DNA of 64,000 bases from C7867-006 sp964453075 (GCA_964453075.1 CAYVNM010000003.1:1-64000); one strand, 5' to 3'. Shown: positions 16,028-25,684, numbered from the stretch's first letter. Notes: generated by a model not told the origin, from the sequence alone. Made by a program: numbers and translations.

Positions 16028-17704
16028 CTATTCTTTCTCTATGTCAACTACTCTTTGAAGTTCTTCCATTGTAGTTATTCCTTGTAGAACTTTAATTATA
16101 CCGTCTTGGTTTAATGTCAAAAGATTCTGGTATAATGCCGCCTTTTTTATCTCTCTTTCGCTTGGATTTTCTCTAACAACTAATTCTATATTCTCGTCCA
16201 TGACTATAGCTTCATGAATTCCTATTCTACTTTTGAATCCTGTCATGTTGCATTTTTCACAACCAACTGATTCAAAGTAGTGTTTCATATCTAGACCTTC
16301 CAGGTAGGATTTGTCAGAAATAGAGTCTAATGTTTTTTCTATATTCAATTTATCTTCATCTTTTATTTCCACTTGTTTTTTACAGTTAGGGCAAAGTTTT
16401 CTGACCAGTCTTTGTGCCATAGCAAGATTTATTGCCGAAGAAATTATTTTTGGGTTCACTCCTAGGTCAATCAAGCGAGGGAAGGTACCAGCAGCATTGT
16501 TGGTGTGAAGAGTTGAAAACACCAGATGGCCTGTTAGAGCAGAGTTTATGGCTATTTCAGCGGTTTCATTGTCTCTAATTTCACCAACCATAATAACATC
16601 TGGATCTTGTCTCAAGGCGCTTCGAAGACCCTCGGCAAAACCATAATTTTTCTTTTCGTCGGTTTGTGTTTGGACCACTCCAGGTAGGTGGTACTCAATA
16701 GGGTTTTCTATGGTGATTATTTTTACCTCTGGGGTATGGATTTTTTTCAACAAAGCATATAGTGTAGTGGTTTTTCCAGATCCCGTTGGGCCAGTTATAA
16801 GCATCATACCGTTGGGTTTTTTGATTTCATGAAATATAACATCTAAAAGTCTGGGATTTATACCGAGCTCTCCTAGGGGTACCGATATTGAGTTTGGATT
16901 AAGTACTCTCAAAACTATTGATTCGCTATATGCACCAGGCAGAAGAGAAGTTCTAATTTCTATTTCATCTTCATTTATTTTTATACTAAAACGACCATCT
17001 TGTGCACCAGTTACATTCAACTTGAGATTGGAAACAAGTTTTATTCTGGATAAGAGCAGTTTGTAAGTGGCCAAATCAAACTCTAGAATATCAGTCAGCA
17101 TTCCATCCAAACGATATCTCAACCTAACGTATTCTTCCTCTGGTTCGAGATGTACATCTGAAGAATTTGTAGCGATCGCACCAGCCAGAATGATCTCCAT
17201 GATTCTGGATATACGATAACTCTTCTTCATCTGCAGAACTTCTCCTATCAAATTTTGAACATCAGGTATGGTGTGAACCTGAGAAAGGAATTCAGTTATT
17301 TGTTCATTGGAAATATCCAAAGCTCCAGACTTTGTTTCAAAGGAATAAGATAGGTCTTTATACCTATCCCAAACCTTATTTAGGCTAGCGTGTGAGATCA
17401 TGAATAGTTCTATGGTATAGCCTTTACTCTTTAGTTTATTTAGAGCCTCTACTGTCTTTGGGTTTTGGGGGGATAAAGCTCCTATACTCAAAACTTTATC
17501 TACGTCGTTGAAAACCGCTATCTGGGCTTCACGAGTTTCTGTTTCTGTTATGACTCGTAGTGCATCTATATTTATTGGTGTTACAGATAGATCAAGATAG
17601 GGGATGCCATACTTGGACGACAGGGTTTTTGCCAGATCTTCCTCTTCTTGTTTTCGCAGATCTTCTACTCTTTTATTTTGTTTGTCTTCGTCAAATAAAA
17701 CCAT
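16028..17704 (-). CDS. pilB: Type IV pilus assembly / type II secretion ATPase
   Basis: This 558-residue protein has an N-terminal MshEN-like region (SSKYGIPYLDLSVTPIN). The secretion-ATPase core shows Walker A GPTGSGKTTT, the Walker B region DPDVIMVGEIRDNETAE, and the His box FSTLHTNNAA. A four-cysteine zinc site follows (CPNCKK and CEKCNMTG). It powers pilus extension. Pilus assembly partners pilM, pilN and pilO lie at 34.5-36.6 kb. ATG 17704 was chosen because the minus-strand TATTAT (17716-17711) ends 6 bases before it. Confidence 0.92.
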   Translation of the reverse strand: MVLFDEDKQNKRVEDLRKQEEEDLAKTLSSKYGIPYLDLSVTPINIDALRVITETETREAQIAVFNDVDKVLSIGALSPQNPKTVEALNKLKSKGYTIELFMISHASLNKVWDRYKDLSYSFETKSGALDISNEQITEFLSQVHTIPDVQNLIGEVLQMKKSYRISRIMEIILAGAIATNSSDVHLEPEEEYVRLRYRLDGMLTDILEFDLATYKLLLSRIKLVSNLKLNVTGAQDGRFSIKINEDEIEIRTSLLPGAYSESIVLRVLNPNSISVPLGELGINPRLLDVIFHEIKKPNGMMLITGPTGSGKTTTLYALLKKIHTPEVKIITIENPIEYHLPGVVQTQTDEKKNYGFAEGLRSALRQDPDVIMVGEIRDNETAEIAINSALTGHLVFSTLHTNNAAGTFPRLIDLGVNPKIISSAINLAMAQRLVRKLCPNCKKQVEIKDEDKLNIEKTLDSISDKSYLEGLDMKHYFESVGCEKCNMTGFKSRIGIHEAIVMDENIELVVRENPSEREIKKAALYQNLLTLNQDGIIKVLQGITTMEELQRVVDIEKE

Positions 17705-17759
17705 ACAAATATAATAACATAACTTTTTCAAGACATGTATAAGTATATTACTCTCATCA

Positions 17760-17788
17760 TTGACAGAAATACTAAAAGGGTGTATAAT
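17760..17788 (+). promoter_or_regulatory. Consensus sigma70 promoter of the lipoprotein cassette
   Basis: TTGACA (17760-17765), a 17-base spacer and TATAAT (17783-17788): both hexamers match consensus exactly. A Shine-Dalgarno AGGAGG follows at 17795-17800. Confidence 0.85.
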
Positions 17789-17805
17789 TATAGTAGGAGG
17801 TGCCT

Positions 17806-18498
17806 ATGCGCACACTGAAGTTCCTCGTCATGATTGTGGTCGCCGTGTTGGCGACTGGTTGCGCCACTCGTTCGGCGACCGTGGTGTCGGCCCCTGCGAA
17901 ACCCTTGACCATCGAGGAAGAGGTTGAGCAAGTTCGGACCCGAGAGAGCATCATTCGGCTTCGTGCCGAGGAGATCCGCCTGAAGAAGCGGATCGAAGAA
18001 GCCCAGAAGGAACTCCGCAAGGTGGAGACTCCTGAAGAGCGTCAGGCTCGGAAGGAGCTGGAGCGAGAGGAGAGAGGGTCCGCCAAGCTCGCCAAGGCCT
18101 CTGCAGAAATTTTGCAGTGGGCCAACATTACTGGGTGTGAATCCGGAACTGTCGCGGTCAACCCGTCGGCCGTTCGGCCGGGCTGGCTCGATCGCCAGAA
18201 CGTCATGGTGTCGGTGCGTATCATCAATACCACCCCACTCACGTACAACATCGAAACTCCATCGCGGGGTATCGGTCTGGCTGTGAGAGGGCTTTGTCCG
18301 GGGGGTTCGGTCACTCTGGCCTTTGCCAGGGATATGCTCACTGATTCTGCGCAAGTGAGCATCGCGCTCATCGCAATCTCTGAGCCTTCAGCGGGCCAAG
18401 GGGTGGTGACCGAGGAGCGTCGCTTGACGCTCAATGCGAGCAACGTGAACAACAACCGAGTCAGGTCAGAGATCTGGAGACTGACTCGTCGCCGGTGA
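17806..18498 (+). CDS. Lipoprotein with coiled coil, GC-rich orphan
   Basis: This 230-residue protein has a lipoprotein signal peptide with lipobox LATGC (Cys at about residue 21). A charged coiled-coil follows (about 35-85, rich in Glu/Arg/Lys), then a beta-rich C-terminal domain. It is probably anchored outside the membrane. The ATG at 17806 lies 5 bases after AGGAGG, and a GTG at 17800 falls inside that site. Codon use is strikingly GC-rich: by hand count 18121-18180 has 38 G/C of 60, against 20 of 60 at 18841-18900 in the next gene. It has its own promoter and terminator. Confidence 0.8.
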   Translation: MRTLKFLVMIVVAVLATGCATRSATVVSAPAKPLTIEEEVEQVRTRESIIRLRAEEIRLKKRIEEAQKELRKVETPEERQARKELEREERGSAKLAKASAEILQWANITGCESGTVAVNPSAVRPGWLDRQNVMVSVRIINTTPLTYNIETPSRGIGLAVRGLCPGGSVTLAFARDMLTDSAQVSIALIAISEPSAGQGVVTEERRLTLNASNVNNNRVRSEIWRLTRRR

Positions 18499-18527
18499 GG
18501 TGATGGCATAGCGTGGTCACCTCCGTG

Positions 18528-18574
18528 CTGTCGGGGAGGAAAGGTTAGAGCCTTTCCTCCACGGCAGTTTTTTT
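18528..18574 (+). terminator. Terminator of the lipoprotein cassette
   Basis: A long GC-rich stem (CTGTCG plus GGAGGAAAGG against CCTTTCCTCC plus ACGGCAG, one mismatch) around TTAGAG, followed by seven T. Confidence 0.88.
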
Positions 18575-18600
18575 GTGTAAAAAATGTTAGTATATCTTCT

Positions 18601-19038
18601 ATGAAATTTATTTCCAAAAACCTTGAAGATACACAGAAGTTTGCTGGTGACTTTATTCAAAACCTTACACCAAAAACTAACGGCGCTACTGTTGTTGGTT
18701 TGTATGGAAATTTGGGTGCAGGAAAAACTACTTTGACTCAGTCTATTGCTAGAGTTCTTGGTGTGGGTGAGACAGTAACCAGCCCCACATTTGTTATAGA
18801 AAAAATATATGAATTGGCTGGTCAAAAATTTACTCATCTTATACATATTGATGCTTATAGAATAGAAAAATCAGAAGAATTGTTGCGTCTAGGCTGGCAA
18901 GAGATTGTTTCAGATTCTCAAAACTTGATATTGATTGAGTGGCCAGAAAAAGTTTCTGATATTATGCCAAAACACATAAAAGTGGTACTCAAAACTATTG
19001 AAGATGAGACTTCCAGAGAAATAGAGGTGGTTTTTTAG
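18601..19038 (+). CDS. tsaE: tRNA t6A modification ATPase TsaE
   Basis: This 145-residue protein has Walker A YGNLGAGKTTL (about 43-52), the TsaE signature VTSPTFVIEKIYE and the acidic HIDAYRIEKSEE region. TsaE supports the TsaBD complex that makes threonylcarbamoyladenosine at position 37 of ANN-reading tRNAs. TAGTAT (18588-18593) ends 7 bases before the ATG. It is the first of a same-strand set of replication and repair genes. Confidence 0.92.
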   Translation: MKFISKNLEDTQKFAGDFIQNLTPKTNGATVVGLYGNLGAGKTTLTQSIARVLGVGETVTSPTFVIEKIYELAGQKFTHLIHIDAYRIEKSEELLRLGWQEIVSDSQNLILIEWPEKVSDIMPKHIKVVLKTIEDETSREIEVVF

Positions 19039-19067
19039 AAAATGGTATAATTGACTCATAGCTCATT

Positions 19068-21425
19068 ATGTCTAAATCTAAAACCAAAAAAACGTTAGTT
19101 TTGTTAGATGTGCATGCAATATTACACAGGGCTTATCATGCGCTTCCAGAATTTGAATCAAGCAAAGGGGAACCGACTGGGGCTTTATATGGACTCTGTA
19201 CGATGCTCATAAAGATAACAAAAGATTTGAAACCAGATTATGTCGTGGCTTGCTATGATTTGCCAGAACCAACGGTGAGACACGAAGCCTATGGTGATTA
19301 CAAAGCCGGTCGCAAAAAGACAGACGATAATTTGGTTGTTCAGCTTGAGAGGTCTAAAGATATTTTCAAGGCAATGAATATTCCAATGTATTCTTCTCCT
19401 GGTTTTGAGGCGGATGACATGCTCGGTACTATAGTAGAAACTCTAAAGAAAAATTCTGATCTTGATATTGTTATTGCTTCTGGAGATATGGACACTATGC
19501 AACTAATAGATGGAGACAGAGTTCGTGTTTATACTTTGAAAAAAGGAATCAAAGATACAATTATTTATAATGAGAAAGCTGTATTGGAGAGATGGGGATT
19601 TGGTCCAAAAAATCTTACTGACTACAAAGGTCTTCGAGGTGATCCGTCTGACAATATAGTGGGTATTGCTGGTATAGGAGAGAAAACTGCGGAGGAACTT
19701 ATTAAAAAATTTGGTTCAATTGAGGAAATTTATAAAAAATTAAAAAAAGACGAAAAAGTTTTTATAGATGCTGGAATCAAGAAAAGAGTAATAGAGCTTT
19801 TGAAAAGTGGCGAGGAAGAAGCACTTTTTTCAAAAATGTTGGCGACAATTCGCACAGATGCTCCGATCTATTTTCTTTTGCCTGAGAAAGTTTGGCGTGA
19901 TGATGTTGATATGAAAAAAGTTCAAGAACTATTTGGACTTTTTGAATTTAGAACACTTGGTCAAAAATTTGCTGAGAGTCTGTCTTTAGATATGCCAGAA
20001 AAGTTAGTAGTCGAGGCCAGCTCGGAGGATGTTTTTGAAGCAGGACTTTTGCTTTGGATTATAGATTCAAACAAAACAAATCCTTCATTAGAGGATATTT
20101 TATCTTATACCCACACTGACAACATAAAAGATGCAAGAAAGGTTTTGGAACAAATCATAAAAGATCAGAACTTGAATTTTATCTTTGATAACATAGAGAA
20201 ACCACTTGTTCCTATTGTAAAAGAAATGAAAGAAGTTGGTATAAAGGTGGATACAGAAAGACTAAAAGAATTATCAAAAAAATATCACACCGAGCTTTCT
20301 AATTTGGAGAAGAAAATATGGAAAATAGTGGGGGAGGAATTTAATATAAACTCACCAAAGCAACTTGGCGAAATGCTGTTTGTCAAAATGGGACTTAAGG
20401 CAAAGAACCAAAAGAAAACTGCTAGTGGTGGTTTTTCCACAAAAGAATCAGAGTTAGAAAAACTAAAAGAAGAGAATCCAGTTGCCGGACTTGTCCTGGA
20501 ATATCGGGAACTGGCTAAGCTTTTGGGTACATATATAGACACGATTCCTCTTCAAGTTGATAAGGATAATAGGCTTCATGCAGATTTTCTACAGATGGGT
20601 GCTACAACTGGCAGAATGGCTTCCGGAAATCCGAACTTGCAAAATATTCCAAATAAAACTGATTTAGGGCGTGAGATTCGCAAGTCTTTTATAGCTGAGA
20701 ATGGGTATAAACTTGTTTCTTTTGATTACTCCCAGATAGAGTTGCGTATAGCAGCTTTTTTGTCACAAGATGAAAAACTGATTGATATTTTTAAAAAAGG
20801 TCAGGATGTTCACACGGCAGTAGCCAGCGAGGTTTTTGGAGTTACGCCAGACAAGATAACAAAAGAGATGAGGGTTAAAGCCAAAACCATAAATTTTGGA
20901 GTCATGTATGGTATGGGGGTGATGGCTTTGAAACAAAATATAGGTACTACAAAAGAAGATGCACAAAAATTCTTAGATGAATATTTTAGTAAATTTTCCG
21001 GTTTAGCAGAATATTTGCAAAAAATAAAAAGAGAGACTGCTCAAAAAGGATTTACTGAGACATTTTTTGGTCGTAGGAGATATTTTCCAGAAATCAATTC
21101 AAGACTTCCATTCATGAAGGCTTCAGCTGAAAGAATGGCAATAAATGCTCCCATACAAGGAACAGAAGCAGATGTTATAAAACTAGCTATGATACAAATA
21201 GACAAGTTTTTGATCAGTAAAAATTTAAAAAAGGATGTGAGACTTTTGCTTCAAGTACATGACGAGCTGGTTTATGAAGTAAAAGAAAACATTATAGAGT
21301 CTATTGCCCCAGAAATAAAAAAAATAATGGAAAGTATAATTGATCCAAAAAAGGTTTATGGTGTCGTTTGTGTTGCTAACGCTGAGGCTGGAGATAACTG
21401 GGCGGAGACAGAAGAAATAAAATAA
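19068..21425 (+). CDS. polA: DNA polymerase I, proofreading domain degenerate
   Basis: This 785-residue protein has an N-terminal 5' nuclease (LLDVHAILHRAYHALPEF; GDPSDNIVGIAGIGEKTAEEL) and a C-terminal polymerase with motif A DYSQIELRIAAF, motif B KAKTINFGVMYGMG and motif C LQVHDELVYEV. The region between them (about 305-390) is short and lacks the DxE motif of the 3'-5' exonuclease, so the enzyme probably cannot proofread by itself. A DnaQ-type exonuclease starts 2 bases after its stop. TATAAT near 19043 gives a short leader. Confidence 0.94.
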   Translation: MSKSKTKKTLVLLDVHAILHRAYHALPEFESSKGEPTGALYGLCTMLIKITKDLKPDYVVACYDLPEPTVRHEAYGDYKAGRKKTDDNLVVQLERSKDIFKAMNIPMYSSPGFEADDMLGTIVETLKKNSDLDIVIASGDMDTMQLIDGDRVRVYTLKKGIKDTIIYNEKAVLERWGFGPKNLTDYKGLRGDPSDNIVGIAGIGEKTAEELIKKFGSIEEIYKKLKKDEKVFIDAGIKKRVIELLKSGEEEALFSKMLATIRTDAPIYFLLPEKVWRDDVDMKKVQELFGLFEFRTLGQKFAESLSLDMPEKLVVEASSEDVFEAGLLLWIIDSNKTNPSLEDILSYTHTDNIKDARKVLEQIIKDQNLNFIFDNIEKPLVPIVKEMKEVGIKVDTERLKELSKKYHTELSNLEKKIWKIVGEEFNINSPKQLGEMLFVKMGLKAKNQKKTASGGFSTKESELEKLKEENPVAGLVLEYRELAKLLGTYIDTIPLQVDKDNRLHADFLQMGATTGRMASGNPNLQNIPNKTDLGREIRKSFIAENGYKLVSFDYSQIELRIAAFLSQDEKLIDIFKKGQDVHTAVASEVFGVTPDKITKEMRVKAKTINFGVMYGMGVMALKQNIGTTKEDAQKFLDEYFSKFSGLAEYLQKIKRETAQKGFTETFFGRRRYFPEINSRLPFMKASAERMAINAPIQGTEADVIKLAMIQIDKFLISKNLKKDVRLLLQVHDELVYEVKENIIESIAPEIKKIMESIIDPKKVYGVVCVANAEAGDNWAETEEIK

Positions 21426-21426
21426 T

Positions 21427-21954
21427 ATGTTGAATTTTAAAGAAAGACTTTTGGCTATAACAGATATAGAAACGACAGGAGACAATCCTGTTGTTCATGA
21501 AATCATAGAAATAGGTTTGGTTTTATGTAGACCAGATAGTTTTGAAATAGTTGATCGTTTAAATATAAAAATAAAACCAAACCATATAGAAAAGGCCGTC
21601 CCTGCAGCATTAGAGAGAAATGGGTATAAAGAAGAAAATTGGAAAGATGGGGTAACTCTGGGTGAGGCTATGAAGATTTATTCAGAAAAAACCTGTGATG
21701 CGGTTTTTTATGCTTACAATGTCACTTTTGATTGGGGTTTTATAAATGAGGCTTTTAGGCAAACCGATTTTAAGAATAACATGGATTATCATCGTTTTGA
21801 TATTATGTCTATGGTTTTTGGAAAATATAAAAAAGATATGGACAGTGTGTCATTAAATTCAGCTTCAAAGATTTTGGGTATTCCAGAAGAACCTATGCCA
21901 CACAATGCTTTAAATGGTGCTATGCAGGCATATATGGTTTTAAAAAAAATATGA
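21427..21954 (+). CDS. DnaQ-like 3'-5' exonuclease
   Basis: This 175-residue DEDDh nuclease has the exo I motif TDIETTGDNP, exo II in YAYNVTFDWGFI, and exo III PHNALNGAMQA with its conserved His. Proteins of this type remove mismatched 3' ends. It is placed between polA (no proofreading motif) and a pol III delta-like gene and overlaps the latter by 4 bases, which suggests it supplies proofreading in trans. A role in RNA processing cannot be excluded. Confidence 0.85.
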   Translation: MLNFKERLLAITDIETTGDNPVVHEIIEIGLVLCRPDSFEIVDRLNIKIKPNHIEKAVPAALERNGYKEENWKDGVTLGEAMKIYSEKTCDAVFYAYNVTFDWGFINEAFRQTDFKNNMDYHRFDIMSMVFGKYKKDMDSVSLNSASKILGIPEEPMPHNALNGAMQAYMVLKKI

Positions 21955-22664
21955 TTTATTTTTTATACGGAACAGATACTCATAAAGCTCGTAGAAAAAT
22001 GCATGATATATTGCAAAGTCTTTCTACTAAAAGACCAAACTCGGAAATTTTCAAATTAAATACAGAAAATTGGAATGCAGCACAATTAAGTGAATTAGTA
22101 GAATCTATTGGTTTATTTGATCAAAAATACATAGTAGTTTTGGATTTTCTTTTTGGAAACAAGGAAGCCAAGGAAAGTATTTTGGAAAATATAAACAAAA
22201 TGCAAAGTGCAGAACATTGGTTTCTAATACTTGATGGTAAGGTAGACGCTTTGACTGCTAAAAAAATAGAAAAAGTTTCTTATAAGACCCAACAATTTGA
22301 ATTGGCAGAGAAAAAGAAGGAATCACCTATCATTTTTTCTATTGCAGATAAACTTTTGAATAGAGACAAAAAAAGGTTGTGGGTATCGTTTGTAGATTTG
22401 ATAAGACAGGGTATACCTGCAGAGGAGATACATGGGGTGTTTTTTTGGGCAATTAAAAATATGATTATCGCTAGTAGGGTAAAGAGTCAAAGAGAATCAG
22501 GACTAGCACCTTTTTCCTATAGCAAAGCTTTGTCCGGTAGCAGAAATTATAAAAGCGAAGAATTGGAAAGGATGTCATCTGGTCTTGTGGGCATGACACA
22601 CAGAGTGAGGCAAGGTGAGGGTGATCTTGAGATTATGATGGAAAAGTGGATTTTAGAAAGTTAA
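21951..22664 (+). CDS. holA: DNA polymerase III delta subunit-like (clamp loader)
   Basis: This 237-residue protein has the opening MIYFLYGTDTHKARRKM typical of HolA, a middle region with the alternating FDQKYIVVLDFLF pattern, and a C-terminal helical domain (GVFFWAIKNMIIASR). It is shorter than E. coli HolA (~340), as is common in CPR. Delta opens the sliding clamp for loading. It overlaps the exonuclease gene by 4 bases, so the two are coupled. Confidence 0.7.
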   Translation: MIYFLYGTDTHKARRKMHDILQSLSTKRPNSEIFKLNTENWNAAQLSELVESIGLFDQKYIVVLDFLFGNKEAKESILENINKMQSAEHWFLILDGKVDALTAKKIEKVSYKTQQFELAEKKKESPIIFSIADKLLNRDKKRLWVSFVDLIRQGIPAEEIHGVFFWAIKNMIIASRVKSQRESGLAPFSYSKALSGSRNYKSEELERMSSGLVGMTHRVRQGEGDLEIMMEKWILES

Positions 22665-22675
22665 ATTTATTTTAT

Positions 22676-23197
22676 ATGTCAAAAAGATTTAACATCACAC
22701 TTTTAATATTAGTCATTGTCGGTTTCATGGGTTTTTTGTTTTTGAAAAATGATTCAGTTGATACTGATGGTATAGCTGACAAAAAAATAGGTGGAAGCAA
22801 TTTAAAAAATTATGAATCAGAAATATACAAATTTTCATTTGATTATCCAGATAAGTTTATAGTAAATGATGTATCAACAAATGGTGTAGATAATAAGGTT
22901 ACGTTTGAATCTGTAGAACCAGGACAAGGTTTTCAAATAACCATATTACCTTTTGATGAGTCCGGTCCACTTACAGAAGATCGTATAAAAAAAGATTTAC
23001 CTGGACTAGCAATATTAGAACCTGTGAAAAGTGTGATGAATGGTGTTGATGTGCTTCAATTCAATTCAGTGGATGAAAGTGTGGGAAATACATTTGAAGT
23101 TTGGTTTGTTTATTCTGGTAGTTTATATCAAATACAAACCTATAGGAATTTTAATAAAGAACTATTGGATATTTTAAATAGTTGGATATTTAAATAA
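22676..23197 (+). CDS. Membrane-anchored PsbP-like protein
   Basis: This 173-residue protein has one N-terminal membrane anchor (residues 6-25). A soluble domain follows, starting YKFSFDYPDKFIV and ending in a helix (NKELLDILNSWIF), the layout of PsbP-like domains. The ATG at 22676 gives a clean anchor, and the frame is open further upstream into holA. It is similar in plan to the C-terminal part of the protein at 494-1375. Function is unknown. Confidence 0.65.
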   Translation: MSKRFNITLLILVIVGFMGFLFLKNDSVDTDGIADKKIGGSNLKNYESEIYKFSFDYPDKFIVNDVSTNGVDNKVTFESVEPGQGFQITILPFDESGPLTEDRIKKDLPGLAILEPVKSVMNGVDVLQFNSVDESVGNTFEVWFVYSGSLYQIQTYRNFNKELLDILNSWIFK

Positions 23198-23224
23198 GTA
23201 TTTTTTGTGTGTTAAAATATCTCT

Positions 23225-25282
23225 ATGCTTAAGAAGATTTTGGTTTTTGTATTTATTGTAGCCTTCCCTTTTGTGGCTCATGCTGGGGTCATTATAAAAA
23301 CCCCAACTTCTCTTGGTTTGTCTTCTGGTCTGGTATTACACTGGACTTTTGACGGTACTGATATTTATGGAACGAGTGCACGGGATAAGTCGGGGAGTGG
23401 GAACCACGGAACAATCACGGCACCGCAAACAACATCGGGTAAAATAGGGCAGGCCCTAGAGTCTGGCAAAAATGCAGTAAATAGTAGTGTAATTAAAAGC
23501 TCATTTACTAACATATCAAGCTACCCAATTACAATCGCAGCTTGGACTATGGCAACTGGCAATAATGGCTCGATAAGGTCAGCAGTCACAGTTGGCACTA
23601 CTGGTGACCCTTATTTTGGCATAGGCTGGGCTAGTACAAATGGTACGGTGACAATAGCGGATTTAACAGGGGGAGGACCCAGAAAGACAGGATCTGTTAT
23701 TGGGAATAATAAATGGGTTCACATGGTTGGTGTTTTTAACAGTGCTACTGATCGTAAACTATATATAAATGGAGTTCTTGATGTGTCGGATACCGTTGCC
23801 GGTGCTACTAACCCAGCTTCTGTAAATGAAGTAAGGGCTATGTATGGTGGTGGTACGGCATATATGAAAGTGGATGATGTACGTGTTTACAATAGAGCAT
23901 TATCAGATGATGAAATTTCACGTCTTTATAATCTAGGTGCTTCAAGTAAAATTAAAACTCCAGTTTCTCCAGCAACATCTGGACTTGTAACACACTGGAC
24001 TTTTGATGGTACTGATATTTATGGAACCAGTGCACAGGATAAGTCGGGAAGTGGGAACCACGGAACAATCACTAGCCCACAAATAATTTTAGGTAAATTT
24101 GGACAAGGTTTGCGTTCTGGTTTAAACGGTACTGGTAGTTATATTACAAAAACATCTTACTCAAGTATTTCTGGGTATCCTTTTACTCTTTCTGTGTGGT
24201 CATATCCAAACGGGAACAATGGTTCATATAGAGCGGCTCTATCTCTCGAAGTTAATGCGAGTGTTGGGGCGGGAATAGGCTGGGCAGGTAATCCATCTTG
24301 GGTGCGTTTGTGGGGTGTCGGTACAGAGCTGGTTGACCAGGTAATGGATGGTCCAGCAGGGACCGTGGGCAAATGGAGTCACATTGTTGGTGTGTTTAAT
24401 AGTTCGACGGATCGCAAACTATATGTAGATGGAGTTTTGATTAATACAGACACAGATGCCATGACATTGGGTACTCCTACTGCTCTGTATGTTTTTCGTG
24501 GTAGTACGGCACCTATGATGGCTGCGGATGATGTTCGTGTTTATAATCGAGCTCTTTCAGGTGAAGAAGTTTTGCAATTATATAACATGGGTAATGCAAA
24601 TAAAATTAAAACCTCAACAACCTCTGTTGGTTCTGGTCTCGCTGGTTATTGGACTTTCGATGGTGCCGATACTTACTGGAGTTCTGCTACTGCTGGAACA
24701 GTTACAGACAAGTCAGGAAATGGTAGAGCGGGAACAATGACTAATATGTCGAGGTCAATTTCTCCTTCAATAGGTAAAATAGGACAGGCTCTGAATTTTG
24801 ATGGTGCAGATGATTATGTTGAGGCGATTTCCTCGGCTGTGTCTTTTCCTGTAACTCTTGTTGCTTGGTTTAGACCACAAACAATAAATTCAAATGTTAT
24901 TTTATCACATAATTCTAGTCTTAATAATGGCTATAGAATAGGTATATCCAGTAGTGACAAACCAACTTTTACCTTAGGAAGTGTCGCAGATTATCCATGC
25001 AGCACCTTTTCTAGTTTAACTTCTGGTAAATGGTATTTTCTTGCTGTAACAGTTACTGGTAACGGTGGAACCAGAACTTGTTATTTTGCTCCTGCTGGAG
25101 AAAAAATACAAATAGATCCGGCAACTGCTATAGGTACTATGAGTGGAACGCCAAATAGAATTACAATAGGCAGGAGAGGGGATAGTAATGGTTATTTTAA
25201 TGGAAAAATAGATGATGTTCGTTTGTACGATAGGGTACTTTCTCAATCGGAAATTGAAAAAATATATTCTGCAGGTAGGTGA
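23225..25282 (+). CDS. Secreted protein with three LamG/concanavalin-like repeats
   Basis: A signal peptide (LVFVFIVAFPFVAHA) is followed by three LamG-3 domains of about 215 residues each. Each begins with a HWTFDGTD- or YWTFDGAD-type strand plus DKSGSGNHGT and ends with DDVRVYNRALS and a LYN/IYS tail. Such domains bind sugars or proteins at the cell surface. Repeats 1 and 2 are closest, and repeat 3 is more diverged. There is no cell-wall anchor, so it may be released or held by another protein. TAAAAT (23213-23218) ends 6 bases before the ATG. Confidence 0.85.
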   Translation: MLKKILVFVFIVAFPFVAHAGVIIKTPTSLGLSSGLVLHWTFDGTDIYGTSARDKSGSGNHGTITAPQTTSGKIGQALESGKNAVNSSVIKSSFTNISSYPITIAAWTMATGNNGSIRSAVTVGTTGDPYFGIGWASTNGTVTIADLTGGGPRKTGSVIGNNKWVHMVGVFNSATDRKLYINGVLDVSDTVAGATNPASVNEVRAMYGGGTAYMKVDDVRVYNRALSDDEISRLYNLGASSKIKTPVSPATSGLVTHWTFDGTDIYGTSAQDKSGSGNHGTITSPQIILGKFGQGLRSGLNGTGSYITKTSYSSISGYPFTLSVWSYPNGNNGSYRAALSLEVNASVGAGIGWAGNPSWVRLWGVGTELVDQVMDGPAGTVGKWSHIVGVFNSSTDRKLYVDGVLINTDTDAMTLGTPTALYVFRGSTAPMMAADDVRVYNRALSGEEVLQLYNMGNANKIKTSTTSVGSGLAGYWTFDGADTYWSSATAGTVTDKSGNGRAGTMTNMSRSISPSIGKIGQALNFDGADDYVEAISSAVSFPVTLVAWFRPQTINSNVILSHNSSLNNGYRIGISSSDKPTFTLGSVADYPCSTFSSLTSGKWYFLAVTVTGNGGTRTCYFAPAGEKIQIDPATAIGTMSGTPNRITIGRRGDSNGYFNGKIDDVRLYDRVLSQSEIEKIYSAGR

Positions 25283-25290
25283 TTTTTATA

Positions 25291-25321
25291 CCAGAAAAGT
25301 CGCACAGAAAGACTTTTCTGG
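25291..25321. terminator. Hairpin between the LamG gene and the minus-strand 25330 gene
   Basis: CCAGAAAAGTC (25291-25301) pairs perfectly with GACTTTTCTGG (25311-25321). T runs are weak on either side, so it may serve both convergent genes. Confidence 0.6.
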
Positions 25322-25329
25322 CGACTTGC

Positions 25330-25581
25330 TTAGTCGTACGGCGACAACCCATCGTACCACAGGGAGGTGTTCACCTGCCTGTACTGTCCGAAGTTGCAAT
25401 GTTCGCACTGGCGAATCTCGAACCAGTATGGATCGACACCGTCGGTTGTGAAGTACGAGTCGTACCTCAGGCCGAGACGGGTACAGCTCGGGCACATCTT
25501 CAGTCGGGCGTGCAGTCCGATGAACAGAAGTGTGGTGATGTATAGAACTACAACGTACCAAGGAAGGGGCTCCGTGTACAT
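25330..25581 (-). CDS. Small membrane protein with CxxC zinc-ribbon tail, GC-rich
   Basis: This 83-residue protein has one membrane helix near the N-terminus (WYVVVLYITTLLFIGL), then a soluble part with CPSC (about 32-35) and CEHC (about 59-62), likely a zinc ribbon. GGAGGT sits 5 bases before the ATG at 25581. Base composition is GC-rich, unlike the LamG gene beside it. It follows a second small membrane protein (25685-25828) on the same strand. Function is unknown. Confidence 0.65.
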   Translation of the reverse strand: MYTEPLPWYVVVLYITTLLFIGLHARLKMCPSCTRLGLRYDSYFTTDGVDPYWFEIRQCEHCNFGQYRQVNTSLWYDGLSPYD

Positions 25582-25633
25582 ATGTTTACCTCCAAAAAAA
25601 GATTACTCCGGTTTTTTGTTAAAGTAAAGCGTA

Positions 25634-25663
25634 ACCGCCGGGTCTCTTTTGAGACACGGCGGT
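25634..25663 (-). terminator. Hairpin after the 47-residue membrane microgene
   Basis: ACCGCCG (25634-25640) with CGGCGGT (25657-25663), plus GTCTC/GAGAC inside. On the minus strand a T-containing tract follows. It separates the two small GC-rich genes. Confidence 0.6.
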
Positions 25664-25684
25664 GGGTGGTGGGCAGGGGTGGTG

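Noticed and set aside
17788..18617. Long minus-strand and third-frame readings across the lipoprotein
   Set aside because: GC-rich sequence has few stops, so long shadow frames are expected; only the plus-strand frame has a promoter, ribosome-binding site and signal peptide.
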